A stretch of 64,000 bases of DNA from Phytophthora colocasiae (taxonomy: Eukaryota > Oomycota > Peronosporomycetes > Peronosporales > Peronosporaceae), in contig JAGKQI010000085.1 in the NCBI GenBank assembly GCA_018806915.1, positions 992,001-1,056,000 on the forward strand, read 5' to 3'. The notes under the pieces are model-generated. The model saw only the letters and a program-made list of their open reading frames with translations, had not been told where the DNA came from and made no database searches. Below are positions 58,635 to 64,000 of the stretch, piece after piece. Position numbers and translations under genes: made by a program. Each line of letters opens with the position of its first letter. Within the stretch, counting starts at the first letter, position 1.

Positions 58635-61600
58635 ATGGAGACGACGACGATGGATGTCGTCGTGATCTACCAGCGTCAGGAGTGCGTTAATTAGTAACTA
58701 CATGGTCGCTATGGCATATTACTATGCTGAGATGCTAACGTGCGTTGTATATATGTCGACTCCGCCGTTATTACTGCAGATATTACGTATCCACGCAGGT
58801 ATCCAATCGGAAGACGCTCCCTGTTGATCTACTGCAATGCCAGCTACTGTCACTTGTAGGGGTGATGCCGGACGAGCAGATCCTTATGTCCTCCTCCGGG
58901 GAGGTGTTGTATTCCCCCAGCAAGAGCGACATCGCCACTATCACAGTTCTACCAGCTATTCGCTCTCGCTATTTCCTGTTTTCGAGCTCGGATTCCTCGT
59001 CGAAGACACCGGAGATGGCTAGTGACTGGAGGCAGATCTGTACTAAGAGCACATTTGGAGATGCTGCTGTAGTGCAGCCTGCCTTTAGAAAGACTGTAGC
59101 TAGTGGGGGCGATCCGCTAGCCACACTCATCTGTGAACCGTGTGCGAGAACCTGCACAACAGGTAACATCACTAGAAAGGTTACTCTGCAAATTACTTTC
59201 TTATGTTTATTATTGCTTGCAGGCTTTCAGATTGTAAGTCCGATGGAATGGAATTCGTCCAAGATGTTGACGTCGAGATTCATCTCTGACGTCGCTGTTG
59301 TAGCCGGAGATGTGGATGTTGCTGCGCCGTCTGGCTTCACAAAACTACCTGCGGATTTGAATTACTCTGCGTCAGGGGACTATGTTTACCTCTGTGTGAA
59401 GCGTGGTGGACCACGTGCAGTAACGCAACTTCATATTCTCATTGACCAATTTGGAGATGTTTCAAGTAAGGTGGGTTCCCCCACTTCAGGCTCTAATCCA
59501 GAAAAAGTTATCGAAACTAACTGCAGTAGTGGTGGTGCTGCTGCTGATGGATCTGGTACGAGCATTCGCATTGGATATGACTCTATGCAGCTCAAAGGCA
59601 ACATGGTAGACCTCAACACCTTAGCTATCTCTGATATAGCTGTGGTTGTTGGTGATCAACCTGCCCCATCGCCGGAATATATAAAGATTGCACAAGATCT
59701 CAACGGAGGTGCTCCAGGAACCCAGCAAATTTATCTGTACTATAAACTCGCGTTTGTCGGTGGGTTTGTGTGCGATTCGGGTCGTGAGCACAGCGAGTTT
59801 GGTGAGTGTTTATTTGCCTCTCGCTTCTTGGAGGGAATGCACAGTGCTCTGGACTTTGACGAAAAGCGATTAACTACGGGCCAAACTGGTTTGGCAGTTG
59901 ATCGAAAGCGTGGAGATGCCGCTGTGATGGAAACTCATTATCGACAGCACCAACCAGGGATGTTGCAGAGACTGCAGAGTGGATTGCAGCGAGTACAGTC
60001 GTACGAAAGCAAGCAAATGCAAGAAGAGGCTCTTAGGCGTATCCCAGTTGAAAAGCTTCATGAGCGTGCTCGTGATAACCCATCGCCAATGCCGCTGTAC
60101 CAGGATGAGCTTCTCAAGCAGTTACTGCACTGGTTCAAGCGCGAGTTTTTCTCGTGGATGAATCAACCTCGTTGTTCGGTTTGTAAGCACGAAAAGACTC
60201 GGTCGGTGAGAACTGAGGCGGCCAGTACCCCTGAAGAACTAGCTGGAAAAGCGAGCCGAGTCGAAGTCTATCTGTGTCCATCGTGTGGATCCTTCACCCG
60301 CTTTCCTCGCTACAATGATCCAGTGAAATTACTGGATACCCGTACTGGACGCTGTGGAGAATGGGCAAATTGTTTTACTCTGTGCTGCCGAGCGATGGGA
60401 TTCGAAGCTCGCTACGTTTTGGATGTGACAGATCATGTGTGGACTGAGGTGTACTCCGAGCACTTCAAGAGATGGCTGCACTGTGATTCATGCGAAGACC
60501 AGCTTGATAGTCCACTGACGTATGAGGTTGGCTGGGGTAAGAAGCTGTCCTATATATTTTCTTTTGCCCACGACGAAGTGGTTGATACAGCAAGGCGTTA
60601 TACCCAAAATTGGGATGACATGCGTTCGAGGCGACAAGATGTCAGTGAAGCATGGCTTCAAACAACTATCAATGAGATTAACCATGAGTTAATGCGGTGG
60701 CAGACGCCCGAGAGGGTGGCAATTTTGACAGCTCGCGCGAAAGTTGAGCGAGAGGAGCTTCTTCGCGGACGCAGCGTTCAAAAATCGGAAGTTAAAGGTC
60801 GTGTTTCGGGATCTGCGGAATGGAAAAGTCAGCGTAATGAAGATGGAAAGGAGCAAGAAATGACTGCTAGCAGTGCGAGCAGTACGGTAACAAACTCGTT
60901 GCCAACCAGCAAAACTACTCCTGCAGCTGCAGACATTTTGCAGCATATTTGTGCGAGTGTGGTGGCTGGTTGTCAATCTTCAGACTGCTCGAATCCGTAT
61001 TGCTTCACTGGTCGCACTGGATTGAAATTTCCGGAAGAGTCTTCTGATATGAACGAGCGAGCTGCGCAAGCTATTCAAGTTGTGGCAGCTTTGAGCTCAA
61101 ACGATTTCCCTTCCCAAACGCTGACTCTGTTGGAGTGTTCAAAATGGCCAACGGAGCTTCGCAACTGCTTGTGGAAATACCAACCGCTGCTGTACTTGCC
61201 GCTGCAGGACCTCCCTTCCAAGGGTGGCAATGGGGCTCTAATCGATATCTCTGGGCACAACCACCACTTAAACAACTCACAGCATTGTGCACTGCGAAAA
61301 CCATTTCAAATTCCAGATCCGGGCCGGAACGTCGATGAAGCCGATGACGATGCGGCATTTGGAGTGCAGCTCACTGGAGGGAAGTTCTTGTCGATTCCTG
61401 GTCAAAGCATACTCAAATCCTCCAGATTTGTGTTGTCGTTTCTCGTTCGCATCGACGAAGACACGGTGTTCACAGCTCATAGCAGTGGTGCGGCATGCGC
61501 GCTTTCTGTTCATTTTGGAGCTCCTAGCTCAGCTGATTTATTCAAGTTCTGTGTTTACTGGGACAACTCGAAACGACTGTTTTCCTGTGAACTTGGGACA

Positions 61601-62913
61601 CAAAACAATACCCCAATAGCCAGTGCATTATTCCTCAAGTTCGGCCAATACGCACACGTCGCTATTGCTCGAAATGAAAATGTTGTTTCAGCACATATCA
61701 ATGGGGCGGAGATTGCCGTGGTGGATGGAGAATGCCAGTCGCCTGACCAAGATATTGTAATCGAGGGACCTTCTAATGGTTTCGCTGCTGTCATCAGTCA
61801 TGTGGCAGTGATACCGACCAAAACTCCTGATTTCGTGAATGTGTTTTGTGCTGAAATGACGAAGAAGTTCGTATCTGCTCCACCATTGAAGGCATTTGGA
61901 CCAAATGGCGAGCAGCAAGGGTCGAGGTGTCCCGATGCTGCAGCTGGAGCTCAATCAGGGTATCGTGTTGCGCGAGTCTTGAGTACGCTGCTGTTAATTG
62001 TGATGTCTGGGGTTATGGATCTGAACTAACTTGATGTCCTCGTTTGTAGTGTGGGGCGGACAATTTTTTGATGGTATTCAGTTTATATACGGGAAGGCTT
62101 CTGCGCCTGATGACTCGGATCGTAACGTGTTCGGCAAGCTGATGGGGAATGCCAATGCTAAACAGAAACCGACACAACCCACAGTGAGCCTTGAACTGCT
62201 TTCAGATGAGGTTATTTCGCGTGTGACTGGCCGTAAGGGTGCTTGGACGGATGGTATCACTCTGCACACCAATTTTGGGCGTAAAGCTACCTGTGGCGGC
62301 AACGGGGGAGGAGACTTTACTGTATCAACACCTGCTGGAAGCGAGATCCGCTCGATTACTTTCAAAGTTGGTGACCATTTGACCGATATATGCGCCTTTG
62401 TGGATGAGTCTTTATCACTCAAAGCAGTTGAAGGTACGTTTCTATAAGGTACTGTGTATTTATTTGTGAGCAGGTACTGATACAATTTGACAGACAAAAC
62501 AATGCAAGAGCTCCGTAAAGTACTCCCAATAGAGCCTTCATCTCGACAGAAAGCTGTATCTGCAGGTACGGAGCCATATACCTGGTTGGAATGCTGTCTC
62601 GCACTTGATTCTGAAATTCTTCTGCTTCCTCTTAGCATTGCGCTATGTAGAAAACATCGCTCGACAACCGGAGGAGATGAAGTTCCAGCGTATCCGGGCA
62701 AGTAACAAGTTTTTTTCTTCTACTGTGGGTGCGCTAGGCGCAGAAGCAGCCAAGTCATTCATGGTCTGGTGTGGCTTCAAAGACATCTCTGAAGAAGGAG
62801 AGCAGTTCTTCACTTTCCAGCCAACTCAGCTGCCAAGCGAGCTATCTTCGCAACGGTTGACAGCAGAAGCTCACAAGCGAATCCATTTTCTCAGGAATGT
62901 CGGTTCACTGTAG
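58635..62913 (+). CDS. PNG1: Peptide:N-glycanase with MABP, LamG-like, jacalin-like and PUB domains
   Basis: Six exons: 58635-58681, 58780-59162, 59223-61982, 62050-62433, 62494-62565 and 62636-62913, giving 1307 residues. After an N-terminal ubiquitin-like region (about 5-90) come two MABP-like repeats (about 160-325, ISDVAVVAGD and ISDIAVVVGD). The transglutaminase-fold PNGase core follows (about 440-640) with CxxC zinc pairs CSVC/CPSC and triad Cys521 (GRCGEWANCF), His548 (DHVWTEVY) and Asp565 (HCDSCED). Spacings of 27 and 17 equal those of yeast Png1. Then come a LamG-like region (about 825-1025), a jacalin-like domain (about 1064-1190, GRKGAWTDGITLHTNFGRKA) and a PUB domain (about 1217-1300, ALRYVENIARQPEEMKFQRI). 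The enzyme strips N-glycans from misfolded glycoproteins in ER-associated degradation; PUB binds p97/Cdc48. Confidence 0.85.
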
Positions 62914-63359
62914 AACGCATTCACTAGTGACGAGTGTTGAAAGCTGTAGACGAATATAAGACGTCAACCTCTCACCACAAAAGTCTACTGTCGTTCACGC
63001 TAGATGCGACAGTCTGAAGCTACGTTCAAGACCTTCAGCACATCATTCTCGTCTACGCTTTCCGCTGCTTGGTACAAAATCCATTGAAGTTGGGTACATT
63101 CCTCCACACTGCTGAACTTCTCGTGGAAGTCATACTCATTGACTTGCCTTCTTGTGCGCAGGCCGAGCATAGCTTCAGTTTCTTGATATTGTCAATCCAT
63201 TACGTCAAGCCAAGAAAGCCCGCCTTACCGCCGCTGCTAAGAGGATAGTGTGAGTGTTGGTGCTGTAGCTCTCTACGACGTCGTGTACTAGCAAACCACA
63301 TCTGAGCTCACAGCGACAGCAACTCATTAGTCAACTTGCTTAGAAGAACACGCAAAGCC
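62914..63359. other. Intergenic region upstream of bZIP gene
   Basis: No gene is supported. The frame containing the bZIP gene is open from 63336 but has no ATG until 63360. Nothing else recognised. Confidence 0.35.
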
Positions 63360-63872
63360 ATGGCTCACGAAACGTTTAGACCCATTTCGGCTCCAACGAT
63401 CAGCGCTACAGACGTGTCCGGCCTATTGGCACGCGGGACGTCTCCCCAGCGGAGTAACGCTGTGCAGATCGGAAAGTGTCCACCGCCACGAACACGTCGT
63501 CCACGGACGCCCATCGCATTAACGGAAGAAGATATGCGCACTCTCAGCGCTGATGAGATCCGAAAAAAAAAGAACCGCGTGTCGGCACAACGCGACCGCG
63601 ATCGCAAGAAGCAGCACGTCCAGGACCTGGAAGACATGGTGTGCGAGCTCTGGAAGCGAGTGCAGTATCTTGAGGGAGTTATCACGTCGATGCACCCCAA
63701 TCAAGACTTGAGCGGTTTGTACCAGTCCTACGAACCATACGCGGTATCGCGGAACTTGCAACCTCTTACAGGAACCGCGGACAGCGGACTTAACGAGGTC
63801 GACATGACCGAGTTAGCATGGCTCCTTGACTCTTTACCGATGGATCCGTACAATGAGGACCAGCCCATGTAA
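63360..63872 (+). CDS. bZIP transcription factor
   Basis: A 170-residue single-exon protein from the ATG at 63360 (MAHETFRPIS). The N-terminal half is Pro/Arg-rich. The basic region IRKKKNRVSAQRDRDRKKQH (about 87-106) follows the N-x7-R rule with Asn kept. Position 8 after Asn, usually Ser or Cys before Arg, is Asp (QRDR). The zipper is short: VQDLEDMVCELWKRVQYLEG, with Leu, Val/Leu and Leu spaced by about seven. The C-terminal end (LNEVDMTELAWLLDSLPMDP) is an acidic-hydrophobic helix of the activation-domain type. The target sites are unknown. Oomycetes have an expanded bZIP family with unusual basic-region residues, and this fits that pattern. Confidence 0.88.
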   Translation: MAHETFRPISAPTISATDVSGLLARGTSPQRSNAVQIGKCPPPRTRRPRTPIALTEEDMRTLSADEIRKKKNRVSAQRDRDRKKQHVQDLEDMVCELWKRVQYLEGVITSMHPNQDLSGLYQSYEPYAVSRNLQPLTGTADSGLNEVDMTELAWLLDSLPMDPYNEDQPM

Positions 63873-64000
63873 ATCTCACCGACGTAGGAAGTTCCTACTG
63901 AGAACTCAATTCAGAACTAAGTAAATAAGCAGAACTATCAATTTGTATGCCGATGGAATTTTCCTTAACGAAGTCGAAGGTATATTTTCTGACGAACGAG
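63873..64000. other. 3' flank of bZIP gene
   Basis: The window ends 128 bp after the stop. No feature recognised. Confidence 0.4.

Noticed and set aside
1..64000. tRNA or rRNA genes
   Set aside because: I saw no cloverleaf-forming sequence with conserved A/B boxes and no rRNA motif; the tRNA-like match at 2531 is only a primer-binding site.

Overview
The window looks like nuclear DNA of an oomycete, most likely a Phytophthora-like member of the Peronosporales. It is gene dense, with roughly 22 protein-coding loci on both strands and about half of them intronless. Introns are short (mostly 50-110 bp, GT-AG, one probable GC-AG). There are tandem families of secreted proteins (two CAP/PR-1-like, three beta-propeller lactonase-like), an oomycete-style initiator (GCTCATT..CAATT) and transposons of types common in Phytophthora. 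An axonemal dynein light chain gene implies a flagellated (zoosporic) species. This assignment rests on gene content and architecture only; no search was run.

Layout. 1-5 kb is a transposon nest: a Tc1/mariner-like element with 31-bp inverted ends lies flush against a non-autonomous Ty1/copia-like LTR element with apparently identical 277-bp LTRs. 6-8.4 kb carries two secreted CAP/PR-1-like paralogues. 9-29.6 kb is a housekeeping block: an extended SKP1-like protein, an acetyl-CoA transporter, a FYVE-C2-membrane protein, two MNN1-like mannosyltransferase paralogues, a mitochondrial-type PP2C, an unknown protein, axonemal dynein light chain p28, a probable mitoribosomal protein, ornithine decarboxylase and APC7. 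29.7-33.15 kb is a full-length but frameshifted piggyBac element bounded by TTAA. 33.2-40.6 kb holds an ER FKBP with 14- and 21-nt exons divergent from RIC8, a 1225-residue trehalose-synthase-like protein whose key residues look altered, and a tail-anchored unknown. 41.4-50.8 kb holds the three lactonase-like paralogues, separated by a 455-bp MITE, a decayed Mutator-like transposase and a 764-bp deletion derivative of the piggyBac family. 51.6-63.9 kb holds a COQ10-EF-hand fusion, a small unknown gene, a zinc-finger/HMA/metallothionein-like protein, a CCDC112-like coiled-coil protein, a multidomain peptide:N-glycanase and a bZIP factor.

Themes. Several genes sit as tight divergent pairs sharing 118-164 bp, and one convergent pair overlaps at the stop codons. 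N-glycan biology recurs (two mannosyltransferases, one deglycosylase), as do G-protein signalling and ubiquitin control (RIC8; SKP1-like, APC7, PNGase with PUB domain). The most unusual items are the PNGase domain architecture, the COQ10-EF-hand fusion, the metal-binding zinc-finger protein and the FKBP micro-exons. Exon borders were deduced by eye from reading frames, splice motifs and family similarity, and need transcript confirmation.
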